Assembly (NCBI RefSeq): GCF_030272615.1
Contig: NC_081405.1
Span: 154,365,613 to 154,429,612 of the forward strand
Reading direction: 5' to 3'
Origin: Cryptomeria japonica
Taxonomy: Eukaryota; Streptophyta; Pinopsida; Cupressales; Cupressaceae
DNA: 64,000 nucleotides
Part shown: piece by piece, positions 34,261-45,946 of the stretch
Numbering within the stretch: position 1 is the stretch's first letter
Layout: every line of letters begins with the position of its first letter
The notes under the pieces: generated by a model
What the model saw: the letters and a program-made list of their open reading frames with translations, nothing else
What the model was told of the DNA's origin: nothing
The model's database searches: none
Program-made: the position numbers and the translations under genes

Positions 34261-34983
34261 CTCTCATATGTGGTTGCCGTGGAAAGGAGTTCCAAATCAA
34301 ATAAAGATTGACAATACACCAAAGCTCAAATTAATGATCACTGAATATGGGGAAAACAATGAAATATTGTTTCTTGGGACAGACCTAGGTTATTACAAAC
34401 CTAAGGTGGAAGAAATTTTGACATTACACGCAATATCCAAGAAGAAGAAAGCTAAAAAGGGATCAAAACTGACACCAATAGTGGCCCCTGATGATCAAAA
34501 CAAAGATGAAAAGTTATTTGAAAGCTTCAAGGACTTCATTTTGACAAGTGTCAATCGAACTGTAGATCTGAAGAACAGGATTCACGAGCTGCTGATGACC
34601 AATTGGTGTTGCATCTGTGACACGTCCCATTCAGAATTCACCTGCAAAATGTACCAAAAGGCTATAAAAGAAGTTCGTTAGAAGCTTCATCAGTTTGAAG
34701 ATCTTGAAGAAAGTGAAGAAGAAAATAAAATTGAGAATTTAGAAGAAGATCCTCCAGAAGAAAATCCTCAAAAACAAGATTCTCAAGAAGAATCCAAAGA
34801 ACCAGAGGTCAAAGATAATGAAATAGATCAATTGCAAGATCATCGTAATCACTCTTTTGAAATACAAGCTTCAACATCCTCTTGAATAATAGAGCAAGAA
34901 TTTGAATATGTTGAAGTGAACCAATTACAAAGTGGATATGAATACAACACCACTAATGAACTAACTCAATCACCTCCTCGATG

Positions 34984-35400
34984 AACAAAACAAATTTGGA
35001 CTCTAAGGTTCGATGGATCCAGATCAAAGAAAGGAGCTGTAGCTGGTTTTGAATTGATCAGTCCATAGGGAGGAATATACCTTGAGACTCATAGGCTAGA
35101 GTTTCCATGCACAAACAATGTTGCAAAATATGAATCATTAGCTCATGGATTACTCTTATCCCTAAAGAAAGGAGTCAAAATTTTGTGGGTGTTTGGAGTT
35201 TCATAAGTACTTATAAAGCAAGTGAGGAAATGATATGTTTCCCATGATAAGAGATGAACTCGTTACTGCAACAGAGTGTGGGATCTTATTGAAAGTTTTG
35301 ATGCTTTCAATATTCAACATATAAATCGATCGGACAATCAAATGGCCAATTCTTTAGCACAAGCGGCCAGTTGTTTGGAGCCACTCGCCATGAATGGCAT
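34984..35400 (+). pseudogene. RNase H-like domain upstream of reverse transcriptase
   Basis: The blocks WTLRFDGSRSKKGAVAGF, NNVAKYESLAHGLLLSLKKG, ILWVFGVS and HINRSDNQMANSLAQAAS match, in order, the RNase H fold of the archaeal type seen as an extra domain in Tat-lineage retrotransposons: first Asp in RFDGS, Glu in AKYES, a degraded GDSQ site where a stop replaces Gln, and the DNQMANSLA helix. It lies before the reverse transcriptase, whereas the usual gypsy RNase H is also present after it. Five or more stops. Confidence 0.7.
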
Positions 35401-35859
35401 AAGCCAGTTATCAGTAGAGTTATCACCGATACCATCAATTCTTGATAATGTTACAAACTTCCAAGTGTTTAATGATGACAACCGTATCCGCGAGTTTTTA
35501 ACAAGCTCAGATGTCTTTGCAACACATATCATTGACGAAGATGAAGGAACAAAAGAGGTTGAATTTGATGACGACGGTGTGTTGAATTTAAAGACGAATA
35601 TCATTCCTAGAGGAATGATACAATATAAAAGAATATTTGACCAAGATCAGATTAATGGAGCAAAGAGACAAAAGTTAGAAGGAGACCAATATGAAAAGAT
35701 AAATTTGGGAACCGAAGAGGAAGTCAAGAATGTATGTATAGGCAAAGCTTGTACACTAGAAGAAAGAACTGGTGTAATCCAAACCATGAGACAGTTTTTT
35801 GGTGTCATAGCTTGGAGTTATGAAGATTTGAAGACCTACGGCACTTCCATCATTACAGA

Positions 35860-36520
35860 TACAATTCCTCTCAAGCCACGAAGTAAACCATTCAGACAAC
35901 GCCAGAGGCCAGTTAACCCAAAATTGGAGCTCCTTATCCAACAAGAAGTTAAAAAATTATTGTCAGCAGGAATTATTTTTCCAGTGCGCCACTCAATGTG
36001 AGTCACCAACCTTGTTCTTGTCAGAAAGAAAAACGGAGAAATCAGATTATGTGTTGATTTCCAAAATCTGAACTGAGCTTCAGATAAGGGTAGTTATCCT
36101 TTACCATCACTTGATGAGGTCTTTCAAATCGTCAATGGATCCTAGATGATGTCCTTTTTGGACGGGTATTCCGGATACAACCAAGTGTTGGTGGAGTATG
36201 AAGACAGGATAAAAACAACATTTACTACAAAATGGGGAACCTTTGCTTATAAAAGAATGCCCTTTGGGTTGATCAATGCAAGGGCCACATTTCAAAGAGC
36301 CATGGACATCGCTTTCAAATAATTAATTGGAAAGTGCATAATCATCTACATGGATGATTTAACAGTGTTTTCAAAGAAAAGAGAAGATCATATAGAAGAC
36401 CTGAAAAGGGTATTTCAGAGGTGCCAAAGATATGGGATTTCTTTAAATCCAAAAAAGTGTATATTTGGGGTCACCAAAGGCAAGTTGTTGGGACACCTGA
36501 TCACAGAGAAAGGAATCCTG
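35860..36520 (+). pseudogene. Reverse transcriptase of element E
   Basis: Starts with KPFRQRQRPVNPKLELLIQQ and KLLSAGIIFPVRHSM. Then come NLVLVRKKNGEIRLCVDFQN, MMSFLDGYSGYNQV, TTFTTKWGTFAYKRMPFG, FQRAMDIAF, the catalytic YMDDL (36347-36361) and NPKKCIFGV. All seven gypsy RT motifs are recognisable. Stops at 36001, 36076, 36144 and 36319 break it. Each is one transition from the expected codon. Confidence 0.9.
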
Positions 36521-36559
36521 ATTGATCCTGAGCGTGTAGAAGCTATCTCAAGGATTAGT

Positions 36560-37140
36560 TTACTAGCCAGTCAAAAAGAGTTGAGATCTTTCTTTGGGAA
36601 GATCAATTTTGTCAGAAAGTTTATCACAGGCTTCGCCGAAATAGTAAAGCCATTAAATGAGATGCTGAAGAAAAATGCTAAGATGGAATGGATGCCACGG
36701 GCAAGAAAAGCCTTTGAAGAAATGAAGCAAGCTATAGTTAATGCTCCTGTCTTAAGTAGCCTAGACTATACGAAGCCCTTTTACTTGTATTCTTTTGCAT
36801 CAAAACATTCATGTGCTGCAATGCTCACTCAGCGAACAGAAGAAAAAGATGAACCTCCGATAGCTTTCATGAGTTCACCCCTAAAAGATGCATAACTGAG
36901 GTATCCTAGTATTGAAAAACAAGCGTATGCCTTGGTCAAAGCTATCAAAAAGTTTAGATATTATATTTTGAGAAGTAAAGTCTATGCCATTGTTCTAGAT
37001 GCAGTTGTCAAAACACTCCTAATGCAAAATGAGCTTGGAGAAAGAAGAGGAAAGTGGGTCGCCACTATCCAAGAATATGATATTGAATTACAGCCAATGA
37101 AGCTAGTTCGTGGACAAGCTTTAGCTCAAACTATGGCTAT
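36560..37140 (+). pseudogene. Connection and gypsy-type RNase H of element E
   Basis: LRSFFGKINFVRKFITGFAE (connection), then KPFYLYSFASKHSCAAMLTQ, PPIAFMSSPLKDA, LRYPSIEKQAYALVKAIKKF and VATIQEYDIELQP. The catalytic first Asp of YVDAS-type motifs is replaced (LYSFAS). One stop at 36895. Confidence 0.85.
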
Positions 37141-37348
37141 TGAAGGACCTGGCCTTGTGCAAGAAACATACATTCTCACCGATGCATCCCTAGAAGAATG
37201 GTATCATGACATCATCTCTTGTTAAATCACACTTATCCCAAACAAATGAACCTCGTGCAGAAGCGAGCTTTCAGACTTAAATGTCAATGCTACATGCTTC
37301 AGGGATCAGTACTCTACATAAGGAATCAGGAAGGCATTTATCTGAGAT

Positions 37349-38430
37349 GTGTGGGAAATGGTGAAGTTAGGAATCATGGAACATTACCACTCTAAATTTG
37401 GCACATGCCATGGAGGAAGTCAGGCGACATCATACCAAATCTTGAGGGTAGGATACTATTGGCCCTCTATTTTCAAAGATGCATACGAGCATATCAAAAC
37501 TTGTCATACCTGCCAGATTACTACAACTCGGGAAAAGAATCCTGCAATGCCACTACAACTTATCTCTGAAGAGAAACCATTTGCAATATGGGGCCTTGAC
37601 TTTATTAGCAATATAAATCCACCCTCATTAGCACAACATAAGTATATTTTTGACTGCGACTGACTATTGTACCAGATGGTTTGAAGCCCAAACGTTAAAG
37701 AATTGCACGACAAATGTAGTTATCAAATTTTTAGAAGAGCATATTATCACAAGATTTGGGTGCCCCAATGCTCTAGTGTGCGACAATGGTTCCGCATTCA
37801 CTTCCTTGAAATTTTTTAACTGGGCATTTGACTATGGGATCACCCTAAAGTTCTCATCGAATTATTACCCCCAGGGTAATGGGTTGGCAGAGTGCACAAA
37901 CAAAGATTTGTTCAGTGTCATCAAAAAGTTACTAGAGAAAAACCCAAGAGGTTGCACACTCAGTTGAGGTTTTCTCTATGGGTAGATAGAACGAGAGCAA
38001 AGAAGTCTTTGGGAACTTCTCCCTATCACCTAGTTTATGGACAAGATCCTGTTTTCCTGATCCAGTTGAGGATTCCAACATTGAAATTCATGCAAGAATA
38101 CCTAGACCCAAAAGAGAGAGTTCAAATCGGCCTATCTCAGCTCCTGTTACTAGAAGAATGAAGAGATCAAGCTCTTGAGAACTTTGCAAAACACCAAGGG
38201 GTTGTCAAACGATGGTTCGATAGGCGTGCCATAGTAAAAGCCTTCAAAATTTCTGATTTGGTCCTCTATTGGGATAAAGCAAACAAGAGGAGAGTAGATC
38301 ATGACAAATTTGACAACTTGTGGACAGGACCTTACCGGATTTCTGAGATACTTGGAGAAAATGCATTCAAACTGAAAACCCTGACAGGAGAAGACATCCC
38401 GATGCCCGTCAATGGGGGCAATATTTGAAA
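37349..38430 (+). pseudogene. Integrase of element E
   Basis: HHCC zinc region (MEHYHSKFGTCHGG ... YYWPSIFKDAYEHIKTCHTC). The catalytic core has its first Asp in IWGLDFIS, the second in LVCDNGSAFTS and the Glu in GNGLAECTNKDL. The C-terminal segment reads RRVDHDKFDNLWTGPYRISE and NAFKLKTLTGED. Frame changes near 37655 and 37965 and a stop at 38159 disable it. The frame closes at about 38428. No chromodomain was seen, consistent with a non-chromovirus group. Confidence 0.88.
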
Positions 38431-39466
38431 CATTACTTCAAACTCTGAGTTTCCTGATAGAACTCACTTGAACATAGTTAGAATAGTTTCTTTTGTGTTT
38501 TAGTTTAGTTGTTTCACTTTGTTAGTTTAGTTCGTTGTCGCTTTCTTAGATTAATTTTCTTGGTTGTTTTTCTTTCGTTTGCTTAGTTTAGTTTTCAATA
38601 AGTGGGATTCCCATTTGTGAGAAAGATGATGTTGCATACTAACACACTTCTAATGTACACTACGACATTATGTCCTAGTATTCCTTTGATAAACGTTTAT
38701 GGAGAATCTTAAGAATTCCAGATTAATTATTTCTAAATTACCTTAAAGTTCAGATTAGTACTTGACTAGAAAGGGAATCATCTATTGTATCTTGACATTG
38801 AGTCTTTCAATTATTATATCTTTTACAGTTAAATGAATTCTCTGAGTCAATATGGTTTCCGAAGTGAAGTCATGGCAAATACAAAAAGAAAAGAAAAATC
38901 ACCAAAAATCTTACTTCAAGACCACTATAATACTCAAGCCCATGCGAGCTTCATTGCTTGCCAGCCTAAGTGTGGAAATATGGGAAAAGAAAAAGAATAT
39001 CAAAATGAATGAAAAAGAAAAGAATGACAAAAATCAAAACACTTGGCTTTGGGTGTGCGGGAATCTCTATAGGTGTACCGTTAATAACAAAGAATGAAAT
39101 TAAATCGCGGGAAGTAGAGCAATCCCCGTGAGATTATAGAGATAACCTTGCCGGGGCTATGGACGCTCGTTGCCAACAAGGCTCTATCTGAGGATGCGTT
39201 TGAAGTTAAGATAAAATACACACGCAACTGCACAGTTTGTCATGATGAAACCAAAGAGTCATATTGGTCTTAAGGGATGGGAATAAATGGATATGCACAC
39301 ACTTATAATTGAAGGATAAAAGATCTTGATACAGTTTATGATTTCTCTTACTTTTTGAGTACCCTTCTTAACTAGCAGGTTAGCTTTGATTAATTTAAGA
39401 TTCCGGATTTGAAATGGATTATATCTTTGGAATGTTCAGGAACATTCCTTAGGTGGAGTCGCCAGA
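38431..39466 (+). other. 3' untranslated internal region of element E with candidate polypurine tract
   Basis: Non-coding, with an A-rich stretch at 38875-39030. The 3' LTR starts at 39467, directly preceded by CCTTAGGTGGAGTCGCCAGA, the probable plus-strand priming site (inference). I see no other features. Confidence 0.45.
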
Positions 39467-40265
39467 TGTTGTGACCTAATTCACACATCGCCCCATCGCA
39501 GATGGGGACCCCTTGTTTTCGCTTTTTTAGGTTTTTTCTATCTTTGCATTTTCATAAATCTTCATTTTGAGAGAATTAAGAGTTAGAGAGAGTTTTGAGG
39601 TCATTCCAGGCCAGATAGAAAATTTATGCTCAGAATTGAATTCAAGTGTTGTCAAAGTGTTCAGATGGTCTGAAGGACGAAGATTGCAATTGCTTTGAGT
39701 CATTTCTGACAACCTGCTATTTTTAGAAATTTTTGTTTTTTCTGTTTTTTTTCTGCTTTTTTGAAAATGGCATCTATGTTTTATTCTTTGAGCTATTTTA
39801 TTACTACCCATTTTGTTGGAATTTTAAAATCTCGCCTCTAGATGTAAAAAGCAGAGCTTCAAAAACTTTTCTTTTTTTTTGAGATTAGGGTTTTGTTCTT
39901 CAGGATGTTTTGATCCTACCCATGTCTTCAGATTTAAAATTTTTTGCTTCTAAGTGTAAAAAGCAAGGGTTTGAATTTTTTTGCTTTTTTTGAGATTAGG
40001 GTTTCAATCCTCATACTAAATTATTCCTACCCATGTTCTCAGATTTTGAAAATTGTCTTTAAGGGCAAAAAGTAAGATGCAAACCTTAATTAGGGTTTTG
40101 TTCCAAAAGACCAGTTATAATATCAATACCCATGTTCTCAGATTTCAAAATTGAGGTTGTAAGTGCAAAAAGTAGGGTAGAAACCCTAATTAAGGTTTCT
40201 GTTCAGATGAACCAGCAAGGTATTTGCATGACATGAACACTGTTGAAGGGTTTGAATATGGCATT
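39467..40265 (+). repeat. 3' LTR of element E, truncated
   Basis: Aligns with 18212-19009 from TGTTGTGACC through GAACACTGTTGAAGGG and ends at ATATGGCA. Beyond that the two diverge completely, so about 90 percent of the LTR is lost. Confidence 0.85.
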
Positions 40266-43130
40266 GTTGGTGCTCAGATCAACAAATTGGAAAATTCTAT
40301 GAGTATGCCTTGCTCAATGATCAAATCTTCCAATTGATTTGGCCAACTAATACAATGAACCTTTCAAGGTTGCTAACTCCCTCACTTCAGGCTCTGCAGA
40401 ACCTAGGTGGGTGTACCTACTCGCCAACTGATCTTCTTACTTGGTGCTTTTTATAGAAAATCTGTATATTGTATTTTTTACTTCTGTTGTTTATGTCAAA
40501 GTGGCATATGTCTTTGGGATAAACTATCTTTCAATTATCTGATTTCTCCTACTCTCTTGGTGATCTTCTTTAATTGATTATCTTTTCTCTAATCTGGTTC
40601 CTACTGTCAGATTCCTGACTATCCTTCCTTCTAACTTCTACTTATATCTCCTACTAAAATAAAAATGAAACTGAAAAAGTACGGATAAGTGATTTGAATT
40701 GAAATTTGTATGTAATTAGACCAGCGCCTAATTTATTTTGGGCAACAAAATCATTCACTTGCAAATCCTATGGATAACTCTGAAAGACAATTTTTAAATC
40801 CTTCCCTGGATGGATCTGTCAATTACCCAACCCTCAATGTTACAATTAGGTATCTTCAATTATAGTTAGTATTATTGAATTTAACTCTCACAGAAAGACC
40901 AATTAGAATAAAATGCAAATAGCTGCCTTTTGTCTCAGATGCACTCTATATTTTTCTAACTTGCAATTATGACAAAACTTCACACAAGCATTTAAGATAA
41001 CAACCACTTGCTTCAAATGGTTATAACAGAGAACTGATCTTAAAATAAAAGAACTGGTTCTTGTATTGCTCGAAAATATGTATTACAATAGTGATAATAT
41101 CTTTACAGTATTATATATTACAAAATCTGATCCCCCCCCTAAAATCTCCAATGTTTTACATATAAATATCCTATATTAGGTTTATGTCCCTTTGATTCAT
41201 CCGTCATGTCTTCTGGTTTGGCGCCTTTCTGCTTTGTTGCTGCCGAAAACTGTTTGTCTTTTTCTTTATTTCGACATAGGTTATACGGATAAGTAACCAC
41301 CAACTTGATTTCGATCGTCGGGTTAGCTATGTTGAACATGTCTGGGATGATACTTATCGGGATTGTTTTAACTATCGGCATACCAAAAAACTGTATGCTC
41401 GACTTCACAGGTTATCCCAATGAAGATCTTCACCTTTGATTCCGCCTTTCACTATAAGTTATTCTGATACAGGTATTCAGTCGAGAGTGCACTATTGGAG
41501 TAGCTGTTTCGATGTCACTTCATTTACTCGTGTTCGGAATAGGTTGGACTATTGGTTCATAGATGATCCATTATTTTCATCTCACTAATTATACCAATAG
41601 TGGTGTGCCTTTCCACATTGTGCTTGGAATTATTTTAATATTTGCACTAAAGTTATGTTTTAATAGTTTACTTTAGTGTGAAATGTTGTAAACTAAAGTT
41701 ATGTTCTTCAAGTGGATGCTTAGGAGAGATAAGGGGGCCTTTGCATGTGAAATGTTTTTAATTTTAAAGAAGGGTCTTTTTGATTGGAAAATTAGCTTTT
41801 TCGAAAAAAAATAACAAAAAAGTAAAAAAGTGTTTTTTTAAAAAAATAATGAAAAAGCAAAAGTGTTTTCCCAAAAAAGTACAGAAAAAAGTGCTTTCCG
41901 ATAAAAAGGTGAAAAAGAAAATATAGTTTTTTCGAAAAGTGACAAAAAACATTTTTTGAAAAAGCAGCAAAAAAGCAAAACGTTTTTCCCTAAAATAGTT
42001 CTCAAAAGTTATAAAAGGAGGATTTGGGCTCTCATTCTTTCATTTTGCTTGTGCACACATAACAAGATGCCATTGGAATGAACTTGGAGAGCTCTTCTTT
42101 GGATTGTTGAGGACAAAAACCCTCTTTAGTTAGCCCAGTTTTGGTGGTGAAAGATTAACCTAGCTGGTTGTTGATTTTTGGATTGAGTTTTCAAAGTTTG
42201 GCTCAAAGCTTGCTGATAAGGGTTTGGTAAGAATGAAGCCTTATGAAATAATTTGATTTGTGTATTCAGCTTTTGATGTATTTAATGCTTTTTTGGAGTG
42301 TTGTTCGAGTTTCAAGGGGTTTGAATTTTTCCAGTGCTGGGCATATCATTCCACCTACACAAAAAAGTACCTTTTGCTCATATCTCAAGAATGAATTATT
42401 TCTCGCTTATAGGTAGCACCCAACTTGGGATTGGCATGTGGGAGTTTGTGAATGGTTTAATTTGCGCTTTGGTTTGCATTTAATCATTTCTTGAGGTGTT
42501 TAGGGCTTCAAATCAGAGCTTGAAGAGCTCATATCAGTTTGTGATCAAAGGATGTGTTTATCTTAGTTATTGTGAATTGCTCCTGTGCTTTCCTTGCACT
42601 TAGTTTGCTGGAGCAGACTTCTGAGTTTAGTTTTTCTGAGTATTGAAGGCTTGATTGGTGGGTTGAAGATTGTGGCATAACTGAAACTTTATGGCAAACC
42701 TGTAGCAATCTCTATTTCAGGATTTGATGGTGATTTTGAGGACATTTCAGACCTACAGCAACAAGTAAACTCACATGTACTCATACTTAGTCTATTTAGC
42801 CTAGTGCATACTCAATTGTAATGCCCAAGTGAATGTCAAAATATTCAGATTTTGTAAACAGCAGTTTGTATGGTTCAATTATTTCATTTTTAGATGATAG
42901 TAATGTTGGATTTCCTTAGATATGTGTTTGCTATGAATTAATGAAACCAAACAGATTAGATTATTGCTTGTATTTCCTTTGTATTGGTAAACATTGTATG
43001 TTAAACTCTTCATTGGAAAAGACAAAAAAAAATCAGGGGTATACATTACAATTTTATTTTTCTTTTGTGTTGTGTCTTCATTTTTTTCACTGTATGGAGA
43101 AACAGATGACTAAGAAAAGTTACATTACAG
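40266..43130. other. Unclassified intron sequence up to hydrolase exon
   Basis: Contains a C/T-rich stretch (40530-40660), an AAAAAGTG-rich low-complexity stretch (41790-41990) and a promoter-like TTATAAAAGGAGG at 42009-42021 followed by LTR-like leader sequence. That suggests another solo LTR whose ends I could not place. No recognisable coding sequence. Confidence 0.4.
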
Positions 43131-43252
43131 GGAAAGTGAAGGTGAATTTTTTTATGGAAATTATTGGAAGGAAGTTGAAGATCTTCATGCTGTAGTGTTG
43201 CATTTCTTGGGAAAAGAGCGTAAAGTAAATACCATTATTGGGCACAGTAAAG
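43131..43252 (+). CDS. Alpha/beta-hydrolase exon with nucleophile elbow, host gene
   Basis: A 122-bp exon between acceptor TTACATTACAG and donor GTGATT. It completes the glycine codon left open at 11710 and reads ESEGEFFYGNYWKEVEDLHA, VVLHFLGKERKV and NTIIGHSKG without interruption. GHSKG is the G-x-S-x-G elbow with the catalytic serine of the Hydrolase_4-like plant proteins; ESEG and YGNYWKE are hallmarks of the same group. The exon ends one base into the next glycine codon. The acid and histidine of the triad would lie in later exons, which I do not find in the remaining 20.7 kb. The next intron is therefore also very long, or the gene is broken there. The donor GTGATT is weaker than usual. 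Confidence 0.87.
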
Positions 43253-44055
43253 GTGATTACTTCCAACCATATGATTATCATTTATGTAAATTTTTCAGTT
43301 CTATTCACTTGATTATAGTAAAAAATTGGAACTGCATCAGGTCCTAGAAGTCATAGTTTGATTTTTGTGTTACAAATTTAATGAAAATAATAACTTAGCT
43401 GAAGCCTAGCGAAAAATTGGGAGCACATGTTGAAGAGGGCTATCAAAGATAATACAAGGAATAGAAACCATGTTATATAAACAATGATTAAAAGATATTG
43501 TTGGATAGTAGAAACATTAGTTCCATCAGAATTCTATAACCATAATCTAGTACCTTCAAGAAAACTGGAAATTCACTGTAGATCTATTTTAAGGCTGATT
43601 CACAACTTCAGGTATGGAATTTGCAGATAATAGTTTTCAACTCAAAGCCAATGTAGTCTTTTAAATTTGAAATTTATGGTGTCCAGTCAATGCCACTTTC
43701 CTGATTGAGGAAAAGCCTAAAAGGTATTAGAGCTTGTTAGTAATTGGCATGAATATGGGGTATGAAGTGTAGGATTTGTTCCTAAATAGTTTGTTCCAGC
43801 AAAAATAATTTGATTGAATATTGTTCTTGCTGTCTTTATTGTAGAATCCTTATTTGGAAGGACGAGACCCTTATACCTTTATTTTAGCCAGCCTTTGCTG
43901 GAGTGCTTCAGTATGATGCTTATTTGTGATTTATGCTTGTAAGTGGTCAAAGTGTGTAGATTTATTTCATGGGAGATTAGTTTGGCCTAAATGCAAGAAA
44001 ATGTTGCCTAAACATGCCAATTAAGTAGGAAAAAAATATCTTGTTTTTGTGTTTC
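43253..44055. other. Probable intron sequence, nothing recognised
   Basis: A/T-rich sequence after the hydrolase exon, with no transposon ends and no exon-like open frame. Confidence 0.4.
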
Positions 44056-44060
44056 ATTGA

Positions 44061-44271
44061 TGTTAGAGTTATCTTGTATTAGCTAATAATTATTTATTTA
44101 ATTATTCGTCTATTATACTCTATGCTTAGGCTTGGGCATTTATTCCCTCTCTGAATGATGATCTTTTTCTTCAGTCTTTTTTGTGTTCTGTCTCCAATCT
44201 TCTCTTGTGACAGGTATTTTGCTTGTAGATGCTCTTGGGATCTCAAAAGTTGTACTTTCTCAACTTCTTCA
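44061..44271 (+). repeat. 5' LTR of copia-type element J with primer-binding site
   Basis: Starts TGTTAGAGTTATC, ends CTTCTTCA and is followed by TGGTATCAGAGCC (44272-44284), the tRNA-Met-type site of copia elements. Confidence 0.75.
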
Positions 44272-44284
44272 TGGTATCAGAGCC

Positions 44285-45235
44285 TACATCTGTTGCTTCT
44301 TGTTCCTGATTTCTTTTCAGAAGATTTTTTTCTGGAGGCAAGGGTTTCAGTTTTTTTTAGAGTTTTAGTTTGGATCTGGGGTATCTTTTTTGTTTTTGTG
44401 CATTTTGAGCTCAAACGGAACTCATCATTAAGCTCAGAACACCCAAAAACCCCCATTTTCATATAAAATTTGTCCAGTTTGGACAACTTTAGCTCTGGGA
44501 TTTTTTTTTTGATTTTGGCCCTTAATAGACACATTTTCGAGGCAAAACAAATAAAAAATCATTTGTTTTGGGCAGTTTAACGGCTTGCCCAGGCTGGAAC
44601 CGTCGCCGCTCACTAGGACTAGCCCTGCCAGCAGCCACAAGCAGCTCGGAAACCGCTAGTAGCTCCTTCGCCAGCAGACCGAGAGCCGCTAGCAGCCCCT
44701 CCACCTGCAGCCTGGGACCCATCGCTGCTATCGCTTGGAAACAACCGCCGTTGCCTGGAAATAGCCGCCGTTGTCGCCGCCCATTGCACTGCGCCCGATC
44801 GTCGCCGTCCGTTGCACCGCGCCCGGCCATCGCCGCCCACTGTACACCGCCCGGCCGCCGCCCGACCTCCTCCGCTACCCAGCCAGTACGCCACCTCCCT
44901 GCCACCAACAGGGGGGCCTTTTATTTTCCTTGAAGGTTTTTTGATAGCGTATTGGTTTTTTTGCCATAACCTTGGCAAACGGAGTTGGATTTTCGAAAAT
45001 GAATACGTGCTGGAAAGCGCTTTTCGAGCTCTACTCAGATTTGGAGGTGAGATTTGCTGATTTTTTCATCTAGTACCTATTTTTTGCCATCAAAGTGAGT
45101 GCTCTTTTTTGCATTCCAGGAGCCATATGTTGGGCAAATGTACTCCGTTTTTGGAAAATAGAGAAAACCACATGGGAAAAAACTCTACTCCAAAATGAGA
45201 TGGGAAAAGCATGCAAAAAAACATGAAGGAAGGAA
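44285..45235 (+). other. Leader of copia-type element J with GC-rich segment
   Basis: The leader has a GC-rich insert (about 44575-44920; CGCCGCC, GCCCGGCC repeats) in otherwise A/T-rich sequence. It ends with GGAAAGCGCTTTTCGAGCTC, typical of copia leaders. Open frames here (alanine/proline-rich) are a composition effect. It stops where minus-strand integrase sequence begins. Confidence 0.55.
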
Positions 45236-45239
45236 TGCC

Positions 45240-45946
45240 TCTGAAATTTTTTGAGGATCATTCGAAATGGCATGACTCAGAAGACTAGAACCAGATGTCT
45301 GTGCATGAGTACGACGTGTGTCAGAAGGATCACCTGCCATAGAACCAACAACATCAACTGTAAACCAGGCCCACTTGGGCAAAGGCTGAGCGGCGGGTTG
45401 TGGTGGTGATGGTGGACCGTCATCTGCATCATCCTCAAAGAAGAAGGGATCCTCAAAAGATGAAGAGGGAGGAGGAGGCAGTGAGGGAGAAGTTGGTGAT
45501 GGAGAATCCATCTGAGGAAGGCGCTCATCAAACTGGACATCCCGCCTAAACAAGACCTCTCGGGAATCATCATCAAACAACTTGTATGCCTTAACATCCT
45601 TACAGTAGCCAACAAAAAAGAGTGGTCGGCTCTTCCTCTCCATGGCTTTCCTTTGAGCAGCTAGAATAAATGCCCAAGCCTCACTACCAAAAACTTAGAA
45701 TGAAGAAACATCAGGCTTGACATGGGACCAAGCCTCCTCAGGAGTCAACTGGCGCAATGCCTTATGAGGGATCTGATTCTGAATATAAGTGGCACAATTA
45801 ACGGCCTCAGTCGAAAAAGCAGGCTGCATAGAACGTGACTGAAGCATACAATTGACCATCTCCCTTAGTGTTCTGTTCTTTCTCTCAACAACACCATTCT
45901 GCTGAGGGGTGTGAGGAACTGATAACTGATGTTGCATACCATGTAA
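45240..45946 (-). pseudogene. Copia-type integrase C-terminal fragment
   Basis: On the minus strand: HQLSVPHTPQQNGVVERKNR with the catalytic Glu of the D-D-E triad in GVVERKN, then AVNCATYIQNQIPHKAL, TPEEAWSHVKPDVSSF, a stop, VFGSEAWAF, PLFFVGYCKDVKAYKLFD and EVLFRRDVQFDE. This is the order of the Ty1/copia integrase core end and the GKGY-like zone before reverse transcriptase. The fragment starts abruptly at the LTR of K (45941) and ends near the start of the RT domain (SHAISNDPQ). One internal stop. Confidence 0.85.

Larger units (their letters stand above)
18212..40265 (+). mobile_element. Ty3/gypsy retrotransposon E (Tat-like), decayed, with giant LTR
   Basis: The 5' LTR runs 18212-30366, including a 3.1-kb nested element. 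The internal region is 30367-39466. The 3' LTR starts at 39467 and is cut off at about 40265 after some 800 bp. The two LTR starts differ at roughly ten percent of positions by eye, so the insertion is old. The internal order is leader with a tripled primer-binding-like block, gag, protease, an RNase H-like domain, reverse transcriptase, RNase H, integrase. An RNase H-like domain in addition to the usual one, and a primer site of the TTGGCGC type, point to the Tat group (established for that clade; assignment here is inference). There are many stops and at least two frameshifts. The right TSD is lost with the 3' LTR end; the left flank is ggaac (18207-18211). Confidence 0.85.
11711..43130 (+). 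other. 31.4-kb intron of the alpha/beta-hydrolase gene
   Basis: Donor GTAAGC at 11711, acceptor TTACATTACAG ending at 43130, phase 2. It is filled by a candidate solo LTR, the minus-strand element G, the gypsy element E with its nested copia-type element and hAT fragment, and unclassified A/T-rich stretches. The largest insert (E) lies in the same orientation as the gene. Confidence 0.8.

Noticed and set aside
44568-44978. Alanine/proline-rich ORFs on both strands
   Set aside because: Produced by the GC-rich copia leader. Open in several frames on both strands, so not evidence for a protein.
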